NCBI RefSeq assembly: GCF_041296385.1
Contig: NC_091014.1
Span: 56,128,078 to 56,192,077 of the forward strand
Direction: 5' to 3'
Origin: Aphelocoma coerulescens
Taxonomy: Eukaryota > Chordata > Aves > Passeriformes > Corvidae
DNA length: 64,000 bases
Shown: piece after piece, positions 13,521-27,690 of the stretch
Position numbering within the stretch: the stretch's first letter is position 1
Layout of the letters: each line of letters begins with the position of its first letter
Translations under genes and position numbers: made by a program
The notes under the pieces: model-generated
Told to the model about the DNA's origin: nothing
The model's input: only the letters and a program-made list of their open reading frames with translations
Database searches by the model: none

Positions 13521-16500
13521 GAAATACTGAAACCATTATACTTCTGTAGCTTCCCTGCAGTGCTGTACATGCAGAACACTACATAGTGTGTTTAGAAAAG
13601 ATGATTGTAATGTGGAAAATGAGCAGAGGAGAGGGTATTGCTTTAGCTTGTCTGGTTATTGAAGTAGTGACAGAGGAGTAGTATGCTGCCTTCTGTGAAT
13701 GCCTTGTGGAGAGAACAGCACAGCTCTGGGAAGAGCTGCTTATGCTGAAAGGAAGTACACTGCCATCCTTGAGGTCTAAAACACATTGCTAAAAATACTT
13801 CTCTGGATTATGAGACATTTAAATATTTGATATTCTGTAAAAGGTTGAAGGTGATATTTTTTAAGTCTGTTACTAACAGACTTCTGTTTTGTTAGGAAAG
13901 TCCCTGGTAAGTTTGCATGTTTTCCTGGAACGGACAGCATTGCTGCTCTTGGAGAATAGGATGTTTCTACTCTTTCTCATTTGATCTGGTAGCAGGAAAA
14001 ATTACATTTGCAAAGTTAGGATGTTACTTAGCTTGAGATGTACAAAGTAGATGTTTAAGGGCATTATCTGGATAGTTGTGTTATTTATTGAAGGAACCTC
14101 TTTGAAACTCTGAACTATAAACAGAACAGAGTTCTTGAATCCCTTCTTCCTAGCACTCTAATTTGCCATTCATTCAGGATGGTGAGGAAGCTCAGATCTC
14201 TACTTTCATGACACCCCTCAACTAGTCACTTTTCAGACTCCTGTCTGATACCTCTACAGATCTTCTGGGTTTTATATCAGTAAAGAGTTGTCATAACTCT
14301 GACTAAATTTCTCCCTCTTTTTTGATGGTTCAGTTTTCAATCTCTTCTAATGTCAAAACACTATTTGTTCGGCTAACCACAGTGCTCAATAGTACAGTGA
14401 GCGTGGAATTTAAATGTAAAATAGGATGCTTCATAAACAGCTGAACTAATGAGGACTGATTTTCTATTGAAATGTATCCTGTTATCCTAATTTACCTCTC
14501 TACAAAACATTCACAGATCCCACTCATATCACCTACTTGGAGAATTAACAACAGACAGGGTGGTTAGTGCAAACCCATTTACATGCTAAAGTGTTGGATA
14601 AAGATTGAGGTGTAATTACCTTCCTTCACTGGGAATGCTCACTTTGTTCTTCTTATTATGTTCTCTTAGTTGCCGATTTTCACAAAACTAGCAAGAATTT
14701 CATCTATTGAAAATGCTGACAGTCAGTCAAATTTAGATGAAATTAGCCAGAAGTTATGAATGGGAAATACCTAGAGAGACAAGCATTCCTTTTCATGAGA
14801 AAACAAATTGAAGACCTTCAGAGGAAACAAATCTGCAGTCACTTCAGATCTCAATCATACCTAATAGAAGAGGTGAAAGCCTCTATGTGTTTTCCATCAC
14901 AAATGATTTTAAAAAATACAGCTCTGAAAAGTCTCATGACGAAAAAAAGGTGATGCAGAAAGTTGTGTGGTGCAGGAAAGACAAGTTCTGATTATGTCTC
15001 TCTATCTCAAGCCTCTGTGCTAGATACTTGCAGGCAACAAAAGCATTTCTTGGGAGACATTGAGGTGTGCAGCTTATTTGAATCTTATTTCAGACAACAG
15101 GCGTAAGGGACTAACAGACTTGTAGATATTCCTAGAGAGCTGGAAAAAGCAAAGGAGATTCTGGAGAATTATAAAGGACTTGTTCTTTTTCCCTGAGTCC
15201 GAATTATATAGCCAGGATCTGGATCTTTGCTTACTTACACTGTTGCTGTATAACACTGAGTTGACCAATTCCACTGGATCTGCTCTGTATCTGGTGAACG
15301 CTAAGAATCAGATACTGTTTTACCATTCTGGTCAACAGACTCTCAGTCAACTGATCCATCCTTCTCTAAGCTAACTGAATGGTAAAACTGAATGAAAGAG
15401 GACACATTTTGTGATAATTGGGCTCAGGAGGCTTGTTTTATCCTTTTTACCTCCGAAGTGGACAAGCTGTTGATGTTCTTTTAAAAGTGCTTATGATACG
15501 TTAAATATCTAATGTTTTTTAGAAATGTATTTCCTGCTCCTGAAAATACTGCATGTATAGTGTGTATATTTTAAAATGTCAACCCCATTTATTGACACAA
15601 GTGTGAACACAGTAGACTTAAACAGGTTGTGTATGTTTTATTTAATACGAATGCAAACTGTGTATATACAGAGTAAGAAGTGTGTATGTTTTTCTGTATC
15701 ATGTCGATGCATAATTCCCTGATTCCATAGGTGGCTTGGATGGCTTTGGAGGTGCTGAGACACAAACAAAATTTTGTGTTATGCTTCCACATAATGGGAT
15801 GCTGTTAAAAAAGTTCCTATTTTTGAAATTCTGGATTATTTGAAAATGAAAATATTTCAGATAAATTTTGGTTACTTGATTTTTGCAGACTGCGTATACT
15901 TTGCATGTTAGTAGAAACCAGTTATAACAGCAACTAAATCCTCCTTTTCCTATGTGCTTTGAATTTATTGAAATTACCATGTAACTTGTTTTAGACAGTT
16001 TGAGTATTTTTCCCCCAGGTGCATTTTGCAGCCGGAATAAGGAAAGCAGGAAATGGGACAGAGAGAATGTGAATCCTTTCATCCTTTTGGCTGGATGGGA
16101 CCTGGATGTGAAACAGTTCAACAGGCGGGAGAGTTCCTAGTAGTCTTCTTACACTTGCCCATGGAATTCATGTAACTGTTGTTCCTGGTATTGATGGTAT
16201 TTTTGGCTGTAAAGGGAGCAGGTGTGGTTCAGTACACTGTACAATACAATTCTTGTTCTCCTCCTAAATTCTCATCTCGCCTTGTCTGTAGATTTACTGA
16301 TGATCCTAGATGATCTCTGCCTCAGGTTTCCCTTCTGTTCAGTAGATGACACCGCTTTGAAAATGTAATGAGCAGCAGTCAGGAGAGGGTTTGTGGGTAA
16401 GCAGGGGAATTGAAACTTCATTTTTTAGGCAGTGTATATGTTGCAAGGGGAAAGAATCCATGTTCTGTAGTCCTGGGCAACTATAAAGCAGCTGTTGCAG

Positions 16501-19500
16501 AAAATTAATTTTCAAAAATTTGCTGGCTTCTAAGGACCAGGCAAGACAATCAGTCTTGAATGTAGGTAGCTCTAGAGTAGTACCATTGTTCAAAATTTAG
16601 ACTTAGGATTTTTCTTCTGTTTACTTTGCTGATACATGCAGAAAGGAGTAGACACAGACTTTGACTGAGGCTACATTTTATTTGGAAGGCTTCATTTTCA
16701 TGAAGGGATTAAGTTAAACTATATAAGTATAAATATAAAGGATGTATATACACACATTATATTGTCTTACAGGCCTTTCATACTTTCCCCTTGCTTTGAT
16801 TTCATAGACAGCTCTGTATGAATGATTCTTGGAAGAAGGACAGTTAAGTTGTAAAGGTGCTTTTCTCTATAGGATTGCTTAAAATAGTAAATGGAACTAT
16901 GATTCTACTTCATGCTTCTAATGGAAAACTTCAACTTGAAAGTTGAGATTGGAATTCAGATACCCCTTAGAATAAAACTGAGAGCAAAATGCTGTTTTCA
17001 GGACAATGCTTTTTAAGAGTGCTCATTGTTCTGTTTTCCTCTAGGTCAATAGCAAAATTGTCGTCCTTTTTAGTGAGAGTATACCTAGGCTTGTACTGAG
17101 CATTTCTGGAGATCCCAATTTTATATGTTGTCTAAAGAAATACTAGGGTGGAAATGGAAGATTTTTACACAAGGATAAAACAAACCATCCCTCTCTTTAT
17201 ATGTTTGGGAAACTGGCCAAATACAATGAAGGTTACTTGGATAACCTTTACTCTATCAGTATAGTGCTGCCAGCTTCTCACATCCCTCTTACCTGATCCT
17301 GTGGACCTTGTTTTGGATAGCAATTCTTCAATGAACTGGTTTACGAAGCCTCAGATGAATTTCTGTAAGACTGCTGATGTCTAAAATTGGAAGAGCTGCT
17401 GTAGATGTTGTGCGCTGTAAGCAAGGATTTGTATGAAGTATGTGTTGGACATATCTATGTTTTGTTTATGATCTTCTTCCCTACCTGCTTCACAGCACTG
17501 TTTAGTCTGTGTACTCTGAGCAGTGTGTGCAAACTACAGAGGTACTGCACAAAACCTTTCCTAGTATCATCTCGTTAAAATCATAGCGTAGATGGTCCAA
17601 AAGTTAAAACTAGGGGCCAACAGAACCCTTCCAACAGATAATTTCAGAAGCTGATAAGACCTCTGCTGTAGGGACATGTGCTTTCTTGATAGTTCTTGCT
17701 TTTGAATGATTATACAAGAATGAATGAATGATTTCAAACTGATACAAGGTGCCCAACAGATACTGAAGTTATTAGGGACAAGAAGGAGTAGCTGCACAAT
17801 CTTTGTTTCTTTAGGAAACTTAATTGAAAACACAGGTGAAGTAGGGTTTTAACAAGGTAGTAGTGTGTATTTTGCTCATGGCATGTTTTTCCTAAGAATG
17901 AGAACATTGTAATACTTCATAACAGTGTTTTTCTAGTTCTGTTTTCTGTTCTGTGTTCTGGAAGAATTTTTTTGTCTGTTTATTGGACCTTACTCTACCA
18001 CCATTAATTTTTTTCCTGAGAATTCCTTTGAATTCTTTTCCATTTTTATCAATAGCTAAAATTGGCTGCATTTGTTCTAGTTCATCTTTTATTGTCCCTA
18101 TGGACTGGAATGTGTGTTGAGCTTATAAACCCTTTGGACTGCCCAGAGACCTGTTTGTGCAACCAGACTTTCTAATCATGACACTCTGTTGGAATGAATA
18201 TTTAAAAACGCACACCATATATACTCTAATGCCAGAGGCAAGCTCATGCTCACATTGTAATGTGAGAGATGATTAATACAAAAATTATATATGTGTAACT
18301 ATACATATAAGGGATTCTTCTCCTACTTGATATTGACATTCATTCCTTTGTCCTCTTAAACCAGTTAAAATTCTTACCTGTTGATAGACTACAAGCATAA
18401 AGAGGAAATCAAATGGATGTGAAATTACTTTCCCTCAGGAATTGTCAACAGAGCTATTCTCTCACTAGATCATGTGTATCAATTTTCTTGCAGAACATGA
18501 TATGAAAGTATGATTTTTGATTTTTGGTTTTTTTTGATTGTTTTTCAAAATGTTGAGTACTGCTGCAGCAAAATATGAGATTTTTAAGTAGGCATTGATT
18601 GTTTACTTTGATTAGATGTAAATAGCGTTATTGGATTTCCCAGCAACTTCAGACTTTGTAGACACGTGTACATAATTCAGTAATGATCAGATAAATGCAA
18701 ATAGCCTACTTGGTTTCCTTTTTTTTTTTTTTAAAGAAGAAAGGTAATAGGAATATGGATTGTATCCTCCTAGCTTCTAGGAGGAACTATTATACTGCTG
18801 AAGTTAGGATTGGGAGTTAAGTATGCAGCCCTTTCATTCTCGTCTTACGCCTTATTTTTTGGGTCACCAGGGCAGAGGCCTGGACTGGGAAGAGAGTAAC
18901 TACACAGACTGTCTTCTAAACCTTACAATATATAATCTTTCAAGTACAACAGCATCTCAAAGGAATGCTGGTGCTTTATATCAATTCATCAGTTTGGCTG
19001 AACCTTACTTTATTAGGGCTTTTTGAGTTACCAGTATTCAAACTACTGTGATAGCAACTCATAACTGCTATAATGAGCAATTTGTAGGAAACGTGGTAAT
19101 ACTGACAGGTTTGAAACCAGGTGACTGAAACAGCAGTGGGATGGTCTTTATCGGGTCTCCACATATGGTAAACAATCTCTGTTAAGCCCCAAAATAACTT
19201 GGGCAGCTGCTGCTCTTTCAGCTGTTCATTGGCTGCTACAGGAGAAGCCCTGGGACTTTTCAGGGAATGTTGCCCTATCCTGCAGCACTGGGTACCTCCT
19301 GCTTAAGCCAAAACCACTGAATTTCAATTCTGGCTAGGCATTTACATGCCCCAAATCTGACTGTGGTGTAGAACATGTGAAAATTAAAGCTCTCTGTAAT
19401 TAGGACAAGGTGCAGAAGCGACAGGCATAGGAGGGAGCTGAAGGTGGCTGCTTTACACCTCTTCTTCTGTTAGCAGTGGAATATCATTTGAATTAGGAAA

Positions 19501-22500
19501 GTCGGTATTGCTTCCTCTCCTGTCCTAGATGTTACTCTTTTGAAGGAGGTTGCTCCTTCCCCACTCCCAGTATTGTCATGGCATTTGGATGTGGGAAGGA
19601 ATCGTTCTATTACAAGCAAAAATACATCTATTAATATTAAATTAAGGTTAACAAAACTCCATGTATACATTATACACTTTTTATTTTTAAAACTTTGTAG
19701 AAATAGTTTTAATCAGGTAAATCAGTCCTGAATTAATTTCTTGTCATGCAAAGGATTTTATCAATATGAATCTATGTTTCCTGGCTGGAAAAAAGAATTC
19801 ATGAAAAGAAAATCTGAAAAATTGATCTTTTTGTCTGAGAGGGCTTCCATTTTCCCACCTCTGGCAGTTGTGCCTTACTAACAGCATGGGTTTGGGACCT
19901 TACAAAAACCTGTGCCAAGCAAATTGTGGTTTTCAGTCTTTCCAGACTGAATTCCCATGTAAATAGTTTCAAAAAATAATTTCCAATACCTTTCATCCTG
20001 TTTGATCTGGTTTTCAGATATGGAGATAATTGCAGCATTTATTCATATGAATAGACCCTTGACCAATCTTGTGCCCGCCCACATATCAATAGTTTTGATA
20101 TGTGATTTCTATTCAGTAAATCAGTTTTGTCTTGGAGAGTGCATGAGGCTTCTTTCTACCTTCTTGAAGACTGAAACAAATATATTTCAGGAATTCTAGG
20201 TGGATTATATATATGCTGATGATCTGGTCAAGCCATCAGCAGTTTGTCTGTTAGTTTCAGTGGATTGAAACTGGGATTGAATTGTAATTTTAGTCTAAAA
20301 TACATTGTTTCTTAGTATCAGAACTGATAAGACATTGTAGAAAATGCAGAAAATAAAATTCTGGCACCTGCTGCAATTCCAAGATTCTGAAGGAAGGACC
20401 CAGCTCATTATCTTTCTACCTAATGCTTAGAGATAGTGGGTTGGGTGTATCTCCTTCTAACTGCTGTTCTAGAATTGACAGCTGCCTTAAACAAGGCTAA
20501 AGTTGAGGTTTGAAACCATAAGGGAAAAAAAATGTAATTTTTAAACTCTACTACAACATGGTTGTAAAAAAACATGTATAACATCAGAGTGGTTTGGGGG
20601 TAAACCACAACAGGGTTTGTGTTTAGCAGTGTCTTTTCCCCCAAGCTGCTCTCACACTATCCCTCCTCTCTCCTCATTTTCCCCCACCCCCTCTTTAACT
20701 TGGCTTTACTACAGGAGTGGAATTGCCTCACTGATCAAAAAGCATTTTCTCAAGGACTGGTCTCAGCCTGTAGTTGAATTGTTGGTAAGTAGAGATGTGT
20801 AAAGTCAGATCTAATGTATTTGCAGGCTTGTTCTGCTGATCTTTGGGAAGTTCTTTCAGAGACAATGAAAAGGACTGCACTGACAACAGGTAATACTGAG
20901 CCTTTTATTTAACTAGGAGATTCAGAAAACACATGCACAGTTTTATTTGCAGGTTCAAGGCCAGTACTGTGAACTGTGTTGACAGTATCTGTGAGGTAGT
21001 TGCTTTTCCTCCCCTGAAACATAGAAATGGCCATAGCAGACAAACTGGATCAATTTGAAAATGCAAGGTTATGGACCTCACATGGAAGATGCACCCTTTA
21101 GTAAAACAGTGTGGTATTTCTCTAGGGTAAAGTTCCTAAATACAAATGTCTCTGCTATTATACTGCCTGTATTCTTGCATGTTGTAATGTCATCCCCATT
21201 CACCACACCAGTGATGTAACAACATTGCCCATATAATACACTTCATTGTTCATACTTCCTGTCTCATCATGGAATACAGAAACAAGTGCTCAGAGGGGTT
21301 TGTTTCAAATGTTGTTCTATTCCCTTGACAAAGAAGGACAGACAGCTCCATCCATGCCTGAAGTACTTTAATACATCATCTCTCCAAGACACATTTTGAA
21401 AGGGTGCAGCCTTAAATACGGTGCTGTCAGGGAGAGTTATGGCTACAACTTTTATTATTGCTACTTGGAAGAGCAAAGAGATAAAGCACAGGAAATATGC
21501 ACTAACGATGGACATGTTGTTCTGACACATGTTACTGTAGCTGCAGTCACTGAGTTTTTGTTAGTGGAAGATGCTTCCCAGAATATAATGGCATATCATA
21601 GTCAGAATGCTCATGGGAAGAATTACACCATTTGAAAGCTTTGTTAAAAAGAAAAGAAAAAAAACCCAACATCTTAACAGCTGTTGGAATTAGGGCCTTC
21701 CAGCAGTTACTGAACTGAGAAGGAAATGAGCCAAAAACTAGACCTAGAAAGATTTGTATGCAGTTACCAGCTTTTTTTTTTTAAATCACAGTGATCTGAC
21801 TTCAGTAGCCAAGGTAGTGGCATGAGTGTTTTGGTATCTCCACAGTAGTTGCACCGTCTGCCATCCCACACAAAGCAGCAGACAATTTCTCCCAGAAACT
21901 GGCAGCAGCCGAATGCACCATCTCAGCACACAGGGAAGAGGGGTGGTGGGTGTCTTCTTCTCAATGCAGAAAGCTTCCTGGTGGCCCCACTGCACTTGGC
22001 AAAATGGGAGACATGGTACTGCAAGTGTAAACAGCCACCTGTAATACACATTTCTCTTCCCACCACTTGAAAAAGCACTTGGAACGAGTTAAAAATAACT
22101 GTCTGGAACTCTGCGATACTGGCTGGGACTGCTTCAATGTCCATGATGCAGCCAGCTTTCTAAAAATACATACATTGCAAGTTAACCCCATAGTGTAGAA
22201 ATGCAATCTATGCTATTAGATGTGAATTTCTGCAAGTTAATGTTAAGACTCCTGCCACCACCATAACACACTTTTGTTTGCCCTTTGAGATTGTTACCAT
22301 CTTGTGTCAGCATCCTACAAATGCTGAACCTCACCATGAGCATTGTGGAAGAGTATCATTTGCTTAGACTAGGAAGAGCTGAAGTTTGAATAAGAAATGC
22401 AGAAGCTACATGTGGATGGCTGAACAGTGGGAGATATTGTTCTGTAATTTCTATAGCATTAATGAAGTCTTCTGTGTGCCACTGTTGCAAAGGTTTCACC

Positions 22501-25500
22501 AATGATAGGAGGAATAGTTAATCCTTTAACTCAGTGTTTAAGCATGACAAATATGCTGGTCTGTTGCAGTGTATTCTTCCAGTGTGCAGTGCAGCTATGG
22601 CTATTTCCATGAAGGCAGCTAGAATGGGATCATTATGGCTCCAGTGTCTCAGTGCTTCTCTGTTCCCAGAGAGCTGAGCTGCCTTTGATAACAATCTCTC
22701 ATTTGCTGGGAGATCGCAGGAGACTGACTGTTGGAAAGGTCACTCTATCAGTGGTCTATCTGGCTGCAGTGCTTGTGTGTCATGCCTAGGGTGGCCTTAC
22801 TCCTCAGTCCCTGTACTGAAGTGGAAGTCCTGACAAAGGGCTAGAGCATCTATCAAGCCTCTTTCAGTATCCTCCTCCTCTTCAGTTCCTTCTCCATTTT
22901 CCTTTATTGCTTTCTCACCTTTGATTTCCTTGCATCACGGTAGCTAGGAGACTCTAACAATGTTTGATTATGTCAAAAAAGGAGGGGCAAAAAAAAAAAA
23001 AGGTTGTGGATAAAGTTGTTCTCAAGCAAATGACCAGATGGCTGCAGCTTTTTCAGTCACTTTCCAACCTTTCAATTACCTAACTGCTTGCTAGAGTACC
23101 TAATGTTCCTTTGAGTTTTCATGCTGATTTCTCAATGATGCTTTGTAGAGAAACTCGCACTCTGCTGTTGTATTTTAATACTTATATGCATGAAGCTTTC
23201 CAATAAATTACATTTTGATTCAAAAGAAAGTACACAGAAGGCCAAGAAGGTACAGGATGTACAGACTCGGGGTTACCATGGATAGGGCTTAGGCTCAACA
23301 TTTCATGACCACGGTTGAGGCTTGGTGGCATAGCATGCTTCAGGTGCTAGTTTTCTTTTGTCAGAAATGATGCAAAAGTTTTGCTCTGCAGAAAGCTCTG
23401 ATTTTCTTGCACTTGTTTTTAGCCTGTCAGGCATGTGTATTTAACTAAAAGGGGCCTGATTTTCATGGAATATTGGATTTGACTTTATGAACGTGGGACC
23501 TCCTGCTAGGATGTCTTAAATTAGATTCTCACAAACAGTGATTCAAAAAGCTTTGCCACCTTAGGAACTGTGTATCTCTAGTACAGATTGAAGTAGCAGA
23601 GAATATTGGAGGTTCAACAGAGGTATGCCAGTTGAGGTATAACACTTGAAGAAATACATAATTCCTGCTTACAGAGGGTCTGTGCAATACCATTCATCAC
23701 TACACAGCCATTTTTATGGATGGTAAAAATCTAACCATTATTTGAGACAAAACAAAGACAAAACAAACAGGCTTAAACCCCCAAGTAATATGAATAGGTA
23801 GAAGTTTTAAAAAATGAATAGTATTTGACATGACTCAGTAAGTGCTATCAGGAGAACTCTGGAATAATCATAGCATTAGAAGCAAAGAGAAATTACTTGT
23901 ATTCATAGGCACTGCTGCTGTATAATTATCAAAAGGCTGAGTCAAAACTGAGCAAGTCTGTCAAAAATTCAGCATGTGTCAGGAATTATTTCCTAGCTAA
24001 TAAATAACATGGCAAAAATCTTCCCCTGAAGAAATTACCAGCTCTTTTGCATATCTGAATGGTATGTAATGGGAATAAGCGAATACAGAGTCAGCAATTG
24101 TGTGAGGAAAGAAGCCACATTACTCCTTTTATTTTTGGCTGTGCCTGAGGTCAGAAGTTTCTTTGTTCTTTCTTTACCTCCCATTAGAGCAAACATAGTC
24201 TGCTTCTTTTCTCTTAAGACTCTTCCCCGTCCAACTTTTTTGTTTTGTTTAAATAAAGTAAAAATGTCTGTGTTGCGAACTATGACTGTGTGGGCTCATT
24301 ATTTTATACTCTTGCATGTTAATGAAATGTTGCCTTATCCTACGGTGTAATACTTTTCAAAGGAAAAAACCTTATTTAAAGAGGCAGAGTAGTGGAGCTG
24401 TAATTTATTGAGTTAAAACTTCAGACAGTAATACTTAATGTGCATGTTGTTAAAGCACTAACCATGCATCAAGTGTTCACAGCATATAAGGCTACTTCTG
24501 TAGTAACAGGCTTTACTTATCAATGCTTCCACAATTTTGCATACTAGAGCTTTGTGGGAAATTGACTCCCTTTGTTTTGCCTTTCAGCTTTCAAGCTCTT
24601 TGTGGCCCATGTTATTGTTTGCTTAAAAGTCTTTACTACTCCATCAAATGCCGTGGGGAATCCATTCATTCCCTGTAGGTGCTTACAGCAGGAAGAAGTT
24701 AAATAATATAATTGAGTGCATATGTGATGCCATGTTTGTAAGCATGGTTCCATCTGTGGAACTGGAAGGGTGAGCAAAAATGTTTCTTGGATCACTGTTA
24801 ACCAGTGTCTGAACTGTAACAAATGTGTAGTTGCTTCATGGTTGTCACTCTGTATTTACCATGACCGTAGGGAATTTCACAGTGACAGCAGGGGTAGGAC
24901 TTGGATCTGCATGCATCACAAATCCTGGCCTGTTGCCACTGGAGGAAGGGCTCTGCCTGGTTTTGGTATTCATGGATGGAGCTCCACTAGTGGAAGCTGC
25001 CACGTGTGAGAAAAGGGAATTAATTACTGCATTAGTACAAGTAATAACGGTGGCTGTTCCTGGGTTTTATTGGCTGTACAGCATTTAGTTGCTGTATCCT
25101 TTCCCAGTCATTCATTTTATAAAAGACAGCAAGAAAAGGCTTTCATGACAAGGGTGTTTATACTTGAGTGACACATAGCTCGTTTTCCTGTTTATGAACA
25201 GATTTCCCTAATTATTAAAATCCCAGCATGTAAGATGCTTAGGGATAGTTATTTGATTATGTGGCATATGTTTTCACATGGGACTATGCAGTAAGCATGC
25301 ATTTGTGAATGGGATCCTGTGATTCAGCATCCCCAAGCATGTTGGCTGCTGCAGCAACTACTAAGTTCACTGCTGTGAACAAGGCATGGTATGATTTTTT
25401 TCAGTGCCCTGGCCTGGGAGCACAGGTGATCATAGGTTTAGCAACTAGTGTGACAAAATATAATGGGGAGGGCCTATAGAAGGGAGAGGTGATTTCACTT

Positions 25501-26197
25501 TAACAAAACACATTTTTCCTTCTCAAACTTACCCTTTCACTGATTTCACTTTCTTATCACATACTCAGAAGCACCAAGATGTGTGATCAGGTGATGGGGC
25601 TGGGATTACTTATAGGGACAGGAAGGATAGAAGATGCTGGCTATTAAGTCCTCATCATATCTGCTGCTTTTTTTTCCTTGATTGGTGATCACATGGGGTT
25701 TTTTTGACTGTACGTTTTGTACTCCTTAGGAGTTGATAGTGATTGCAATCTTAGCCTTTTCATTCTGTACTGTCACTGTAAGTCAATAGGCAATGCTGCT
25801 GATTTCTGTACTGTCCTTGTCTGGGTGGTTTGTAGCTCTAATCCTGTTCTTTATCTTCCTGTCATCTTCTCTTAATGATTTAATTTTGTCCTTTATTTTC
25901 TAAAACCTGACCTCTGCATACAGAAGTACAATTGATAACTGGTGTATTTGGGGATGCCCATCAACATCTGATATCTCTTACTGATTTTTTGACTGTTTCT
26001 TTAGGTACTTTCACAATACATAAATTTCCATTTATACTTCATTCAAACTACTTTTGATGGTCCTCTTTTCTCCACATTGATGGGATGAAGAAACATCCTT
26101 TGATGAAGTATGAGCGAGTTCTCTAATCCCTTTGATCTCTCTAGTTCTTGAAGAGATACACTGTAAAAGCTGTACATAAAGCCTCTTTTATTCTCTC
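13521..26197. other. Long non-coding stretch
   Basis: No gene or young transposon was identified. Two patches have higher GC and several overlapping open frames: 21786-22206 (both strands) and 24831-25088 (+). At 21772-21791 a T11 run followed by AAATCACAG looks like a splice acceptor, but no matching donor or protein family was found. Otherwise ordinary. Confidence 0.5.
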
Positions 26198-26695
26198 ACA
26201 GCCATGAGCAGGGACATCTTTCACTAGACCAGGTTGCTCAAAGCCCCATCCAGCTTGGCCTCGAACACTTCCAGGAATGGAACACCCACAACTTCTCTGG
26301 GCAACCTGTGCCAGTGCCTCACAACCCTCACAGAAAAGAATCTCTTCCGAATATTTCATCTAAACCTGATCTCAGTTTGAAGCCATTCCCCCTTGTCCTG
26401 TCACTACGTGTCCTTTTAAAAAATCCCTCTCCATCTTTCTTGTAGGCTCCCTTCAGGTACCAAAAGACTGCAATTAGGTCACCTCGAAGCCTTCTCCAGG
26501 ATGAACAAACCCAATTCTCTCAGCCTTTCTGTGTAGGAGAGGTGCTCCATCCTTCCAGTCATCTTCACGGCCCTCCTCTGGACTCACTCCAGGTCAATGT
26601 CTTTCTTATGCTGGGCACTTCCCTCACCCTGCTGGCCACGCTGCCTTTAATGCAGCCCAGGATGCAAGTGGCTTTCTGATTTAATTGAAATCTTT
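26198..26695 (-). repeat. CR1 LINE fragment, antisense
   Basis: On the - strand this runs from the CR1 ORF2 C-terminal coding block (ILGCIKGSVASRVREV) through the 3' part of the ORF to a segment like GAGCAACCTGGTCTAGTGAA. The final CR1 3' tail is missing. About 80 bases expected between the 'SRVREV' block and the 'AGCATAAGAAAGACATTGAC' block are absent near 26617, an internal deletion. It is inactive. Confidence 0.92.
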
Positions 26696-27516
26696 GCCTG
26701 AAAAATGAGACTTTGATGCTCCTTATAAAAGCATCCTGAACTAAGAAAAAAATAGAAGATACTGACTTCATTAGCTTATATTGTAAATAAATGATCTGAA
26801 AGAGAGGAAGAGGGTGCATATATTACATACATAATAACCAGAATAAAGAATGTATTATATAGGAAAAATTGCTTCTGTGAAGAGGTTGGAGGATGTTTAT
26901 TTATTTTCCTAAGAGGCATTATCAGTGCTAGAAATGTGAGCCAGAATAGCTATTCTGCAGTAACAGCTAATCTTTTATGGAGGATTTTTGTTTCTTGCTA
27001 ATATATTTGAGAGATAGATTATGTGTCTCTTCTATTTACAGAATCTTGTATACTATGAATAGCTCTTGCTTTTCCAGGGCTAATATCACAGCTAGTGAGT
27101 GATGAAGCAACTTTGTTTTTATTTTAGCTCAGATAGGGAAAAGGTCTTTCACTTCCTTTCCAAAATATTGGTATTTGCCAAACAATACAGAAATGATTCA
27201 AAATGATGTGTAAAAAACCCACTAAAATTAAAATAAAATGGTAGAAGATATTTTTAATGCTTCTACAAACCCTGTCTTCTTTTTACTGAGAGAAGGGGTG
27301 ACTTGACCTTTCCCTTCTGGGGCCTATTTTTGCATTATAATGTAGGTCATAACTTCTTAAAACCTACATATTTGAAGCTAGTTGCTAATTCTATCTGTAT
27401 TAATTTTACTTCCGCATTTGAGACTTTGTAAGACCTTGTTTTGAGTGCATATAACTTCTGTGAAAGTCTCTAAATCTAGAACTTGTGACCTTTAATACAA
27501 AATGAGCATTTTTTTT

Positions 27517-27690
27517 CATAAAATCAGAGAAGAGCCCAGGTTAGAAAGGGCTTAAAAGGTCATTTGGTCCAAACTTTTGTGGAAAAGGGAGCCTAGATGC
27601 AATTATCTAGTACTCTGTCCAGTCATGTCTTGTTCAGTCTTTACAAAAGTGGATTTATTGAAAGGTAGACGTCCCACAATGGCAAAGCAT
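27517..27690 (-). repeat. Diverged CR1 3' end, antisense
   Basis: The + strand text TCATAAAATCAGAGAAGAGC, then GGTCATTTGGTCCAAACTT and later GGTAGACGTCCCACAATGG, mirrors the reverse complement of the CR1 3' end ('ATCATCTAGTTCCAACC', 'GGAGACTCCACAACCTC'). It is more diverged than the copy at 26.2 kb. Confidence 0.7.

Noticed and set aside
15699..16121. 140-codon open frame on -
   Set aside because: No domain, signal or splice context was recognised, and its composition is like the background.
19180..19460. Possible LTR because of higher GC and clean edges
   Set aside because: No known LTR block, no TG...CA ends and no second copy in the window.
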